From: Lepidostoma basale
Taxonomy: Eukaryota; Arthropoda; Insecta; Trichoptera; Lepidostomatidae
Direction: 5' to 3'
NCBI GenBank assembly: GCA_022606425.2
Contig: JAHDVF020000025.1
Coordinates: 62,001 to 126,000 of the forward strand
Length of the DNA: 64,000 nt
The notes beneath the pieces were generated by a model. It saw only the letters and a list, made by a program, of their open reading frames with translations. It was not told the origin of the DNA and searched no databases. The position numbers and the translations under genes are program-made. This document shows, piece after piece, positions 51,190 to 61,007 of the stretch. Numbering within the stretch: the first letter of the stretch is position 1; every line of letters begins with the position of its first letter.

Positions 51190-51420
51190 TGGTATGTTTT
51201 TTGGGATCTTGGGAAAATTCGTGTAACTCGTCTTTCTGGACCGACGTTTCGGAGATCGTTGCAGTCTCCATCATTAATGTGGGTATGATTTATGGTGGTC
51301 ATAACAACCCTTAAGGTGAAGACTGCAAACGATCTGCGAAACATCGCCCCAGAAATAAGAATTATACGGATTATCCCAAGATCCTAAAAAACACATTGTT
51401 ACCAACCGTGAAAATCTATG
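51190..51420. repeat. Foldback family S, copy 3
   Basis: TTTTTTGGGATCTTGGGAAA faces TTATCCCAAGATCCTAAAAA; the right end continues to ACCAACCGTGAAAATCTA. The minus strand near 51241-51275 has GGAGA, CTGCAACGA, TCTCC and GAAACGTCGG; the plus strand near 51322-51352 has GTGAAGACTGCAAACGATCT and GAAACATCG. Each arm has lost part of the core. Confidence 0.78.
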
Positions 51421-51486
51421 CTAATATAAGTGGTACTATTTTCATTATTTACAAATTAAAAAAAAAATGCATCATAATAAATTAAA

Positions 51487-51735
51487 TCGACCTTCGTGGC
51501 ACAGTGGTAGGAGCTCTGGCTTGCATACCGAAGGTCCCGGGTTCGGTTCTCGGTGATGGCAGTGTGATTGTCACACTGCTTTTGGTCTGGTGTAGAATTC
51601 ACGAGACAATAATATGGCGATAGATTGTCTACCTATCACATGTCACGAGAATCAATATAATAGCTAAAAACATAATTGTATGCAGTAATTGGATTCAAAC
51701 AACCTGTTGTATACATAAAAAAAAAAAAAAATACA
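51487..51735 (+). repeat. SINE-T copy 10, full length, well preserved
   Basis: GACCTTCGTGGCACAGTGGT, GGTTCGGTTCTCGGTGATGG, GTGTGATTGTCACACTG, AATATGGCGATAG, CACGAGAATCAATATA, tail ATTGTATGCAGTAATTGG and CAACCTGTTGTATACATAAA, ending in poly-A. Reference for the first tail type. Confidence 0.93.
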
Positions 51736-52179
51736 ACATAGCATTTACTTGAAAAAATCATTACGTTAGGTGATTCTCGTGTTATTTTTATTTTATAATA
51801 AACATTGTGAAAATATGACTTTTAGGTTAAAATAATCATTATTTGAGGTATTGGAAAATTTTATGCTGGTTTTTCAGAGGATTCGACTGAGCCATACGCC
51901 ACTCACGTTACCCGTGTCTGGATCCTTCTATAAAAGGACCAAAATATGTTCGTCTTTATGATCCACATGTGACCTAGTATGCGAGATTCCCGGCTGAAGT
52001 TTATTCCCGAGTCGACAGCCTTTTTCTCCCGCCGAAAAGGATTTGACCCGTTATGGCGGTAAGTTTAATAAAGGCCAGACGATAACGTAATATTTAAAAA
52101 TTATGTATAATAGTTAATATCAAAAGTGTGAAATCAAGCTTTTGAAAATACTTATGTTACTTGTAACTATAAATAATAT
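51736..52179. other. Low-copy DNA, no gene recognised
   Basis: 51880-52080 is GC-richer and unique in the window (GGCTGAAGTTTATTCCCGAG). It has a CCCGCCGAAAAGGATTTGAC segment without matches here. Confidence 0.4.
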
Positions 52180-52737
52180 TATATTATAATTAGGTAGTGT
52201 TATGAACTATTAATGAAAAAATCAATAAGATAATTTGGACACACGAAAATAATGAATGAAGAAAGAATGGATTAAAAATATATGTAAACGATGTAAACAA
52301 GTTTTGAGGACTTTCGAAATGAAAACACTGAGGACGATAGCAGGCAAGACACTGAGGGATCGCGTGAGGAACACCAGAATAAGAGAGATATGTGAGGTTA
52401 AGGATATTATAAGATGGAGCAGACAGCGAAAAAAGGACTGGTATGGTCATGTTCAAAGAATGGACTCCACCAGACTCCCCTATATTGCATTGCATAATCA
52501 ATCTCGTGGAAGACCTCCTAAAAGATGGAAGGACACCTGGGAATCTACCTCACAGGAGGAGCAACTCTCTGGAAAACAGACCACATAGGTCTACAATAAG
52601 GAAGAAGAAGGAGAAGAAGTAAACGATGTAAACGGAACTAGAAATAGAGAAAAAATCGGAGAAAACAATCAAATAAAAAAAATATTGAATATCGGCCACG
52701 CGAGGAATCGGAGAAATCAACGTGCGTATAGGATTTA
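52180..52737 (+). pseudogene. LINE-A copy 13, split by LINE-F
   Basis: 52180-52298: VMNY, KSIR-FGHTKIMNEERMD, YVNDVN. 52619-52737: NDVNGTRNRE, then IGHARNRRNQRAYR. The 3' end is lost. The LINE-F insertion duplicated GTAAACGATGTAAAC. Confidence 0.88.
52299..52618 (+). pseudogene. LINE-F copy 6, inserted in LINE-A, 15-bp target duplication
   Basis: Open for over 90 codons: QVLRTFEMKTLRTIAGKTLR, DRVRNTRIREICEVKDIIRW, SRQRKKDWYGHVQRMDSTRL, PYIALHNQSRGRPPKRWKDT, SQEEQLSGKQTT. It ends in a GAA tail. GTAAACGATGTAAAC at 52284-52298 and 52619-52633 is the target duplication. The open frame and perfect duplication indicate a young insertion. Confidence 0.95.
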
Positions 52738-52840
52738 AATACACCCATTTAATTTAAAACTAAATTAATATGATTCAAAAAATTTAATAAAGAATTTTAA
52801 AGGCAATCAAATGATTTTACTGAAATCTCTTGATAAAAAA

Positions 52841-52952
52841 AACGATGTTTCTTAACTACTTCCACTTTTATCTTTATTTCGACAGCGAGCCTGTCGAAAC
52901 CGGTCACTGTCGAAATAAAGACAAAAGTGAAAGTAGTTTAAAAACATCGTTC
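52841..52952. repeat. Foldback family T, copy 2, compact palindrome
   Basis: CTTTATTTCGACAG and CTGTCGAAATAAAG (52872-52885, 52907-52920) lie within longer arms (ACGATGTTTCTTAACTACTT against AAGTAGTTTAAAAACATCGT). The centre has GACAG-CGAGC-CTGTC, GAAAC, the palindrome ACCGGT and C, but no CTGANGA half. Confidence 0.78.
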
Positions 52953-53038
52953 AATTTGACAATTTTGAAGTTAACTGAGGTGTATATTTGTTCCAATATG
53001 TCATTTTTTTACCCAATAAGTTAATTTTTAATATAAAT

Positions 53039-53185
53039 ATCGACCATTTGTGTAGTCGGAGAAATCGACGTGCGCGAATGACACTATGTGTGATGGGAAA
53101 GGTATTTGGGAATCCAACTTAAAAGGAGGAGCAACCCTCTGGAGAACAGACGACCTAGATTAACACCAAGGAAGAGGGAGAATAT
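53039..53185 (+). pseudogene. LINE-A fragment (copy 14) joined to LINE-F fragment (copy 7)
   Basis: 53039-53096 has TCGGAGAAATCGACGTGCGC (LINE-A RRNRRAR). 53097-53185 has TTGGGAATCCAACTTAAAAG, GAGCAACCCTCTGGAGAAC and a GAA-like tail (LINE-F 3' end). Confidence 0.72.
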
Positions 53186-53527
53186 GACATCTTTTCAATA
53201 TTATTTTGCCAAATATATATTTTAGAGGTGAGTCATTAGGAATGAAGATTCTTCGTGATTTATGGCTCCTTTGACCTTTCATTCATCTCCCCAAATATGC
53301 AAACAATAAACAGGTAATTCAGAAATAATGAACACCTTGCCTGATATCTGTCTCCCTCGCGGGTTCCGCGGTAACCTACGCCCCCGGAAATAAATGCGTC
53401 GCCTCAATTCTCGCGTGCGAGGAATACGGAATGAGGAACAATGGCGGCACATGATGTTTAAAAAAATAAAAAATAAATTTTTTTTGTGAAAGTTTTGATT
53501 TTAACATTAAAAATAATACTCAATAGG
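53186..53527. other. Low-copy DNA with a CpG-rich patch
   Basis: 53345-53450 is GC-rich (CTCGCGGGTTCCGCGGTAAC). No frame or repeat recognised. Confidence 0.4.
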
Positions 53528-53805
53528 CAATATGTGCACCAACTAAAATAACATTTTGTGTTAAATTACTTTTGTGTTATTTTATTTTATATCATTGTAT
53601 TTTATATTATTTGTTTTAGATTTATTTTGTGAAATGTGCGCGGGAGATGCTTATTGGTGGCGATGAGGTTCGCAACCCATCACACCGCGTCTCCCGTGGG
53701 GCGAAAAGAGAAGGATGGAGTGCCGCATTGGTTAAAGTGTGACAGTCCATTCTTTCTGCCTACCCTTTCGGGGAGACGGCATGATGGTTAGTTAGTTAGT
53801 AAGTT
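53528..53805 (+). mobile_element. SINE-L copy 5, 5'-truncated
   Basis: Starts at ATGTGCACCAACTAAAATAA, then GGTGGCGATGAGGTTCGCAA, CCCTTTCGGGGAGACGGCAT and TTAG repeats. The 3' ~55 bp match LINE-A copies such as 40692. Confidence 0.88.
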
Positions 53806-53927
53806 AATAATAACTATCTCATCTGAGAATGTATTTTTTTTGTTTAGTTTTAAATTTAAACAGTTTTGAGAATAATATTATATTATTTTAAAATATTTTA
53901 TTATTTGTATTGAAAATAAAATAAAAT

Positions 53928-54125
53928 AAAAAGACACCGTAATTTGTTTTTCACCACTATGCGGTTATTTTAATTGCCAACTAGTTTCGCTTGTATCCAA
54001 GCTTCCTCAGCGCTTCGTAATAACAGCTGCTGTTATTACGAAGCCCTGAGTATGCTTGGGTACAAGCGAAAAACGGAGTACAGTGTTTTTATTTTATTTT
54101 AAATACAAATAGTTCAAAAAAATTA
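53928..54125. repeat. Foldback family R, copy 2, with two opposed hammerhead-like motifs
   Basis: Minus strand 53976-54013: CTGAGGA, extra A, GCTTG-GATA-CAAGC, GAAAC, ACTAGT, T, GGC. Plus strand 54046-54072: CTGAGTA, extra T, GCTTG-GGTA-CAAGC, GAAAA. Between them TTCGTAATAACAG faces CTGTTATTACGAA. Outer arms are short. Confidence 0.8.
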
Positions 54126-54179
54126 AAATGTCTAACCACAAAGTGAATGCTTCACACGAAAATTAATTTTTATTTTTTT

Positions 54180-54419
54180 TATTTTGTTGACTCGCTCTTT
54201 ATATCATGAAAGCAGGAGCCAAATCGATGTATAGGGTATTATAGTAATCATAGTTATTCTCGTGACATGTGATAGGTAGCTAATCTATCGCCATTTTATT
54301 GTCACGTGAATTCTACACCAGACCAAAGACAGTGTGAAAATCACACGGCCCTCGCCGGGAATCAAACCCGGACCTTTGGGGTGGCTGTCAATGCACTTAC
54401 CACTCGGCCACGAAGGTCG
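54180..54419 (-). repeat. SINE-T copy 11, alternative tail
   Basis: Minus strand: head CGACCTTCGTGGCCGAGTGG, B box GGGTTTGATTCCCGGCGAGG, body, then tail CCCTATACATCGATTTGGCT and GCTTTCATGATATAAAG. The second example of the tail seen at 27592-27850. Confidence 0.92.
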
Positions 54420-54673
54420 GTATTATTAATAAGTTCATCTGAATTTGTATGTCTTTATTAATATTTTTCATGTTTCATTTATTATTAATGCTTCAGAAAG
54501 TGAAATTTTATTTGGTTATCCCTATTTTAATACTTTCCAACAATGCAAACGATTTTTTTAATTGCCTATTTTGGCTATTATGTTAAAACAAAATATCAGA
54601 TTTTATTATTTGCAAAATTGGTTTTCTGCTACACAAATCTGTATCATAATAAACATATTTTATATTTTTAAAA
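54420..54673. other. No recognised feature
   Basis: AT-rich DNA. Confidence 0.35.
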
Positions 54674-54955
54674 AGTATGCCGAAGACAACGTATATGAGA
54701 ATACTATTGAACATGCTATCACTAGGAAGACTGTGTGATCGTGTAAGAAACACCACAATCCGAGAGATTTGTGAGGTTAAAGTTGTGGTTAGATGGGGGC
54801 GACAACGTCGATGTTTCTGGTATCATCGCGTCCAGAGAATGAATGCTAGGAGAATTCCATACATGACTCTGTATGGAATACCATATGGAAGACGTTCACT
54901 AGAGACACCCCAAAAACGCTGTAGAGATAGCTAGAGTTCAACATCACTGGAGGAT
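54674..54955 (+). pseudogene. LINE-F-like copy 8
   Basis: LGRLCDRVRNTTIREICEVK, VVVRWGRQRRCFWYHRVQRM and NARRIPYMTLYGIPYGRRSL in one open frame of 85 codons. The WYHRVQRM-.ARRIPY order matches LINE-F. No GAA tail; it is followed directly by LINE-H copy 2. Confidence 0.8.
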
Positions 54956-54971
54956 AATCCTGTAATAACAG

Positions 54972-55373
54972 AATATTCATCATCATCATTATTATCAGCC
55001 ATCTGTCATCCACTGCTGAATGTTGGCCTCTCCTAAAGCACGCCAACGCCCCCTATCCATTGCCGCTTCCATCTATCCATGTCCAGCAATCCTCTTCAGA
55101 TCGTCGATCTAGCGGGCAAGGGGACGTCCAGCTCTGGGGAATCCTGTACGCGGTATTCACTTCAGAACCCGTCTCCCCCATCGGCCGTCGGTTCTCCGAC
55201 AGACATGGCCAGCCCATGGCCATGTAATCCCGCCCATCCTCAGAGCCTCCTCAGTCACCTTGGTTTGCTGTCGAATAAATTCGTTTCTAAATCTGTCCCT
55301 TAGGGTTATTCCAAACATTGCTCTTTTCATGTCGCGTTAAGCGACCTTGAATCTGTAGACTAGACCTTTTAAC
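54972..55373 (-). pseudogene. LINE-H copy 2
   Basis: Minus strand: complement of AAATCTGTCCCTTAGGGTTA encodes TLRDRF-NEFI, then M-WAGHVCRRTDGRWG and W-GS--GYGALACFRRGQHS with an (ATG)n tail (complement of TCATCATCATTATTATC). Same structure as 46375-46785. Confidence 0.82.
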
Positions 55374-56227
55374 ACACTATGAAGTCTACAAAAAGTTGAA
55401 GGAGAAAAATAGCACAAAAATTATTTATTATTTATTTATGTTTTTTAATAATAATTGTAGGGATTGGTTTGCATCAAGGACCATTGCTGGTTCTTGAGAT
55501 TCTACTCGGGCCTATAATTTCGTAGTTTCCGATTATTTTCCACATTTTTTTTGTACACAACATTTATTTTTTGTAGGGTAACATATAGTGATTATTAATA
55601 CATCCAAAATTGAACGAACATACAGTTAATAATAATTAGAAAAATAAGTAAAAATTAATTAATTTTACAGTAAATGTTTTTATGATTAGACGTTATCTTT
55701 GCGTAAATGACATTTGTATTGTTCTTACCCGCCACCCCTGTTCGGAGGAGGGTAGTATTCGCAATGAGATTCGGGAAATAAGATGCATATTTCCGAATCG
55801 GGTTTCGCCTGCACCACAGCGTTGATCTGATCCGAATACCAATGCGGAAATCTAAACGGCAATTAAATGGTTCTTATAGAGAGGGGAACGTGCTGTGGGT
55901 GCGCCATGTAGAGCTCATGTGTACTGCGAGATTTGTTCTTGGAAATGCAAGGTTCGTGTTCGCTCAAGTGAAATGGAATAACGTAAACTGTTATAATTTT
56001 AAACTATACACATACCCGCATGAGTACAAAATATAATATTCAGCTGAATAATTAATAAACTTGCATTTAGCGACAATAGATGGCACTACACAATCAAAAT
56101 TGGCGCACAAAAGTGTTTCAAATTTATCTTGTATTGAAGACGTTATGTCGTCCCTGCGACTTGATATTAAAAATAGATCTCTGAAGATGCAACTAATTTA
56201 TAAAACATTTAAATAATAAAAACAACA
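55374..56227. other. Low-copy DNA containing repeat U copy 3
   Basis: 55479-55552 is repeat U (GGTTCTTGAGATTCTACTCG, GGGCC). 55720-56100 is GC-richer, unique here, with a 64-codon frame at 55842-56036 (EGNVLWVRHVELMCTARFVL) that I do not recognise. Confidence 0.4.
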
Positions 56228-56410
56228 AGAGATGATTTCTCTTTTTCTTTTTTTACACACTTTGTTTATATATCACTTTGTCCGAAACATGTCAATATAA
56301 TTTTATTTTTTTAATCTATGTTTTGTATAAACAAATTGTATTAAAAAAAGAAAAAGAGAAATAAAGCAATTAAAACACAAATTATGGCTAATATAGAAGA
56401 AAGATATAAT
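56228..56410. repeat. Foldback family N, copy 8, centre deleted
   Basis: TTCTCTTTTTCTTTTTTTAC and GAAAAAGAGAAATAAAGCAA face each other; CCGAAACATGTCAATATAAT remains from the right inner arm. CTGANGA is lost. Confidence 0.72.
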
Positions 56411-56442
56411 TGTTACATTTAGATTAGTAAAAATAGTAGTAA

Positions 56443-56660
56443 TAATAATAATAAAAATCACTATGATAATTTTGACACATGGAAAAGAAAGTTTCCGAGG
56501 GAGACGGGAAACGACCAAATCAAATATAATATTGGCCACCTGAGGAGTCGAAGAAATCGACTTTTATGCATAACACGATGGTCGAATGTTGAGATATTAA
56601 GAAAAGTATATAAGGAAAGAACATTGGAGGTGGAGAATTATCTATCCCTTTAGTGAGACG
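56443..56660 (+). pseudogene. LINE-A copy 15, degraded
   Basis: GGGAGACGGGAAACGACCAA, ATATTGGCCACCTGAGGAGT, GAAATCGACTTTTATGCAT and the ATCCCTTTAGTGAGACG end. No TTAG tail. Confidence 0.75.
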
Positions 56661-56732
56661 AATAATAATGACAATAAAAATTAAATATTGTATCTTTGTG
56701 GTAAATCTTGATTTCTTTTTCACAATTTTGAG

Positions 56733-56995
56733 GATTGATCTGCAACAAGTTTCACTCGTTCCCTGTCAGTCCTGTCTCCAGGTAGTCTTTTCATCACTGT
56801 GCGCATGGTCCAGTGCACGGTCCATACCATGGTCACCATTGGCGTCTCTTGAGCGGCTTCTGCAATTTCTACTCTCAAACATCTCCTCTGCGATAGTTAT
56901 AAGCAGGTTCGGATGTCTGGTGTTATGGCCTATCCAGTTTGATCGTTGCTGGACAATCCTTTTAAGTATTTGACTCGTTATATTTAGTAATAAAT
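56733..56995 (-). pseudogene. LINE relic, unclassified
   Basis: The minus strand reads SQILKRIVQQRSNWIGHNTR, HPNLLITIAEEMFESR. This is the I..R.NWIGH.LR...L...EG block seen in many LINE C-termini. The rest is out of frame. Confidence 0.55.
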
Positions 56996-57162
56996 CAGTG
57001 CCCATATTGTTAATATTTTTTTATTATTTAAAAAAAATTAAATGTGTAAATAACAGTTCTTATAAAATATTAAATAATAGTCGATGTAGTCAAACATATT
57101 TTACTGCATAAAAAATAGTGAAAAAATAAAAAAATAACCGATAGCTGTCGCAATGTCAAATT

Positions 57163-57606
57163 GAAAAAGTATAATATTAGTGGAAGCAAAGCATGGAACT
57201 GGCAAAATAAGGATGAAAGTAGAATAAATGGTGTGGATACTCTGTGTATGGTAGTGTCGAATGAAAATATAATATTTGAATGCGGTGCGAATGATGGTGT
57301 TATGAACAAAATAATGAAAGGATACATAGAATTAATGAATGAAGAAAGAATGGTAAAAAAGCATATGTTAACGATTTAAATGGAAACAGTAATAGAGGAA
57401 GACCGAGGAAAACGTGGCACGATCAAATAAATCAAATATTGAATATCGGCCACGCGAGGAGTCAGAGAAATCGACGCGCGTGCATGACACGATGTATGAA
57501 TTTTGAGGAAGCGAGAGAAATATGTCAGGAAAGAAAAGTGTGGCAGTCCATCTTTTCTGCGTACCCCTTCGAGGAGACGGCGCCGGCGTCATGGTTAGTT
57601 AGTTAG
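57163..57606 (+). pseudogene. LINE-A copy 16
   Basis: SGSKAWNWQNKDESRINGVD (with a deletion of EMRSLRRMC), VSNENIIFECGANDGVMNKI, then NEERMVKKHM, GRPRKTWHDQI, INIGHARSQRNRRACMT and the end TTCGAGGAGACGG with TTAG repeats. A GCCGGC duplication precedes the stop region. Confidence 0.88.
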
Positions 57607-58740
57607 TTTATCTCATTATGTTTTACATTCAAAATATTGACATGTTATTTTATATTATTAGTTTAATATTAATATTAATAAACTTATTAAAACACATTAT
57701 GCGTTAAATTTTGAAATTTCGTAATGGAGATTTTACTGTATAATTTATATTGTTTTCTTGATGATGAAGAAATGAAATCAAATGTTGGAAAAAATACACT
57801 CAAAAGTGGAAAAAAGCTTTATATAATTAAATAAAAATTAATATACAACAGCTTGTCCGTAAGTAATTGTGAAATAAAATAGTGATATAAACTGGAATTA
57901 CCAGTTGTAGGATAAACATATTAACTTTTATTTAGTTCAAACTCCAACCACGTGCAAACAAGTACTTTCGTTGAATTCTAATATACTCAAAAGATAAAGT
58001 TAATTGGGTATTTGCGAACTGACGAATTTGGAAACATACGCACCTACCTATTCCAATTTAAAAGGCGAACTTCGTTACATAATTTCTTTGGCGATAAAGA
58101 TACTTGCGAGGAAATCGATCCCAATTTTTTATTCATTCCAAGTGTCTTTTGACGCGAATCGGAAACTCTCTTCCGTTAGATTTAGGACTCAAGCAAATTT
58201 TAGACGAAGGATTCTGTAGTTAAAGATAAAGAAGGATCATTAGGGGAGGAGGCAAATCGACTTTTTACTCCAGAAAGCCTAAAAGGAAATCGAAAAGGGA
58301 AATATTAGGTATAAATATAATGGCTAACTTTTCGTGCCCCGGGCTTTTGAAAACATTTTTTTCTCAGAACAATTAACTGATTGGAAAAGATAATGGAAAC
58401 ATTGTGAGAGACGAATTTGTAACGAAAGAAACATAGGTTGTCTTTGTGGAATTAAAATATAGAAATTCTTAAAATGGATTATGAAAATCTTGAGAAATTT
58501 TCATTGTTGCCGAATATAATTAAACTGATAGGGTTTCAAAGAAATAAGAAAATTCTTGGAATAAAAAATATAAATTGACGGAATTAAATAAAACTACCAA
58601 GTTAATACATTCAACATTATCATGATTTTCCGTAAAATTTTCGCTGTCTTCTTTAATATTTTTTTCAAAACTGAACTTCAATTGTTCATTTAATATTTAT
58701 CACAAAAATAACTTTACAATTGATTACTAATTACAACATT
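57607..58740. other. AT-rich DNA, with a family P fragment
   Basis: 57748-57830 (TGATGATGAAGAAATG, ACACTCAAAAGTGGAAAAAA) is a degraded P arm. A 71-codon frame at 58004-58219 (ELTNLETYAPTYSNLKGELR) is unrecognised. The rest has no feature. Confidence 0.4.
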
Positions 58741-58965
58741 TTGAATGTATACAAATACTTGTAGACGAATACTGGATTTAACTTCCAAAATTTTGTCAGA
58801 CATGGTGGTAATAAGAAAAAAGGTGGAATGGGGAACGTTGTATTACATAAAGCGTGCGCTTAACCCAACCAATGACAGGTCATAAGTCCTGTAAACACCT
58901 CGATCAACCATATTCTGTTTTCAATTTGCATCTTCGTCTCTATTAAAATACAATTAATTCTTGGA
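58741..58965. mobile_element. Element C, copy 2
   Basis: GAATGTATACAAATACTTGT, AATACTGGATTTAAC, GCGTGCGCTTAACCCAACCA, ACAGGTCATAAGTCCTGTAA, TCTTCGTCTCTATTAAAATA. Target duplication not recognisable. Confidence 0.8.
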
Positions 58966-59264
58966 TTGCTAATTATTTATTAATCAACATTTTTGATTTA
59001 TCAAAATTAACTTTTCCTCATATAAAATTAATAAATATAATATATTATACATTTAAGAATCTCGAAACTTTACTTAAATTGTTTTATTCTGTGTAATTAA
59101 AACAATGATATAATAATTAAAATCACAGCATTTAAAAAGTTTTATGAATAACACAAATTATTTTTTATTTTAATTTTATTTCATGGATTTCAATTGTCGA
59201 GAAGTGTGGCAAATTCATTATTTACACATAACATATGTATCCTCGAAAATTTTGCGTTATTTTA
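58966..59264. other. No recognised feature
   Basis: AT-rich DNA. Confidence 0.35.
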
Positions 59265-59460
59265 ATTAACGATATAAATGTTTTATTCCACTTGTTATTA
59301 AGTTTCGACTGGTATCCAGCAACTGGATGAAGATGAAAACAGATGATATCATTCACAAGAAGATGACAGCGAGCTGTGGAAACCGGACGAATTGAATTTG
59401 GAATTGAACTAAATATATTTGTTATGAAATAATTTGAAGTGTTTCAGTTTTTATTACTTA
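59265..59460. repeat. Foldback family T, copy 3
   Basis: TTAAGTTTCGACTGGTATCC at the left and GTGGAAACCGGACGAATTG at the right are the T boxes; between them GAAGATGACAGCGAGCTGT shows the stem II GACAGC-GA-GCTGTg. CTGANGA is altered to AAGAAGA. Confidence 0.5.
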
Positions 59461-59493
59461 CAATGAAAATCTACCAAGACATTACAATTATCA

Positions 59494-59706
59494 TTCATTT
59501 ATTGTTTCTTGAACAATGATGTAAAACTTCATATTAAAAAAAATAATTAGAATGAAAACGTGTGTTCTCTAGAGGTTTTATTATATTTTATGTAAGTTAC
59601 ATTATCCATTATGACATTTGAAAATGGCAGGCCAAACATCTCATTAACATAAAATATAATAAAAATTCTAGAAACCAGAAGTTTTAATTTGTATTAATTA
59701 TCAACA
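59494..59706. repeat. Foldback family M, copy 13
   Basis: TTGTTTCTTGAACAATGATG, AGAATGAAAACGTGTGTTCT and ACATAAAATATAATAAAAAT, ending GAAGTTTTAATTTGTATTAA. The GAAACATG boxes are mutated (AGGCCAAACATCTC). Confidence 0.72.
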
Positions 59707-59725
59707 TTAATACTCTGAATACTTT

Positions 59726-59862
59726 GAAGGGCCTGGAAGGAGACAAATGTCCTGGCTGCGAAACGTGAGGTAGTGGGCCAGCATCCGAAGTGTGGAGGGA
59801 CAGGTTTGCCGAGGTGATCGCCAACGTCGGGGGGACCCGACAGGGCACATGAAGGAGAAGAT
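59726..59862 (+). pseudogene. LINE-D copy 6
   Basis: EGPGRRQMSWLRNVR, then GQHPKCGGTGLPRVIANVGG-type sequence and TRQGT-RRR. AATACTTTGAA to the left and AATATTTTGAA to the right may be a one-mismatch target duplication. Confidence 0.8.
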
Positions 59863-60713
59863 AATATTTTGAAATTAAAAAGTTTTTTTTACTTAAAATA
59901 TATTATACTTTGTATAAAGCACTTCGTTTGTGGTGTGACATTATTAAATAAAATCAACACTTATAAAATTGTATTTAAACCCCTTTTGTAACCGGAGCTA
60001 AGTCAGGGTTTGAGGGTCTTTTGTAACCCTGGCGAAGCTTGGGCGGAAGCGAAGGCGGTTGGTTGTTGTAAAAATATAGTGGTTTAAATATTATACAAAT
60101 TCAAAATTGTTAAATTATATTAATTATTGTGTGGTTTATTAGCAGAAAATAAATTATTTGTACATATTATAGTATGTAGTATTTTTTAATGAGATAAAAT
60201 ATTTGGGTAAAATTTTGGTATCAAAGGAATAGATGAATAATTATTAATAATTATCTGAAACAGGAATCCAATTTTCGCTATAATTAACCCATTCCACGTG
60301 CTCCAGATAACATGCAATATTACGATCCAAATTAAGTTAGCTATTCGGTGACAGGTAATTTTATTACGGGCCTGAATACTTTCCATTAGCTATATTATCA
60401 TCCAAACTCTGCCTTCTCGACAGATCAGAAGAAAACGTAATTACCCAATCATCCCCCGGGACCGGCGCCCGAGGCGGATCCACGAGGCTGATATACGCTA
60501 TCGGGAAGTATCTAAGTACTCCCCACACGCGATGTATCGATACCCGCCTTTATTTGTTAGGAAAAGCGGAAATTAAGTGGTGTAATATTGTGGCTCGACT
60601 GGATAATGACACCCCATAATGTTTTAGCAATATTAACGGCACGATTGTAATTAGCTGTAAAGGTTGGTCACATTAAAAAATCTGTAGGTCTTGAAGATAT
60701 GTTATATAATCCT
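59863..60713. other. Low-copy DNA, no gene recognised
   Basis: GC-richer stretches at 59985-60065 and 60430-60560 (CCCCGGGACCGGCGCCCGAG) are unmatched in the window. Confidence 0.4.
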
Positions 60714-60930
60714 TGACGGCCTTCGTGGCAGGGCGACAGAAGCTATGACTGCCACACCGAAGGTCCGGGTTAGATTCCCCGCGATGACAGTGAGAAAAAA
60801 TAGCGCTGTCTTTGACCATAAAAATTTCGATAGAAATAAGTATGGCATAAAAAATCCAATAACTGTATTATACTGTTTTTTTTTAGGCTATTGATTCTCA
60901 TGACATGTGATAGGTAAGGAAGCAATAGCT
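60714..60930. repeat. SINE-T copy 12 (plus) followed by an opposed SINE-T fragment
   Basis: 60714-60840 plus: GACGGCCTTCGTGGCAGGG, CCGAAGGTCCGGGTTAGATT, GACAGTG. 60883-60930 minus: TATTGATTCTCATGACATGT, GTGATAGGTA. The two pieces face each other across an A/T-rich gap. Confidence 0.78.
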
Positions 60931-61007
60931 TAAAAATATATAAACAATAATTGGGTACAAATTACCTGAAAATATTAAAGGCTTTATTAATCCTCGGATT
61001 TATTAAT

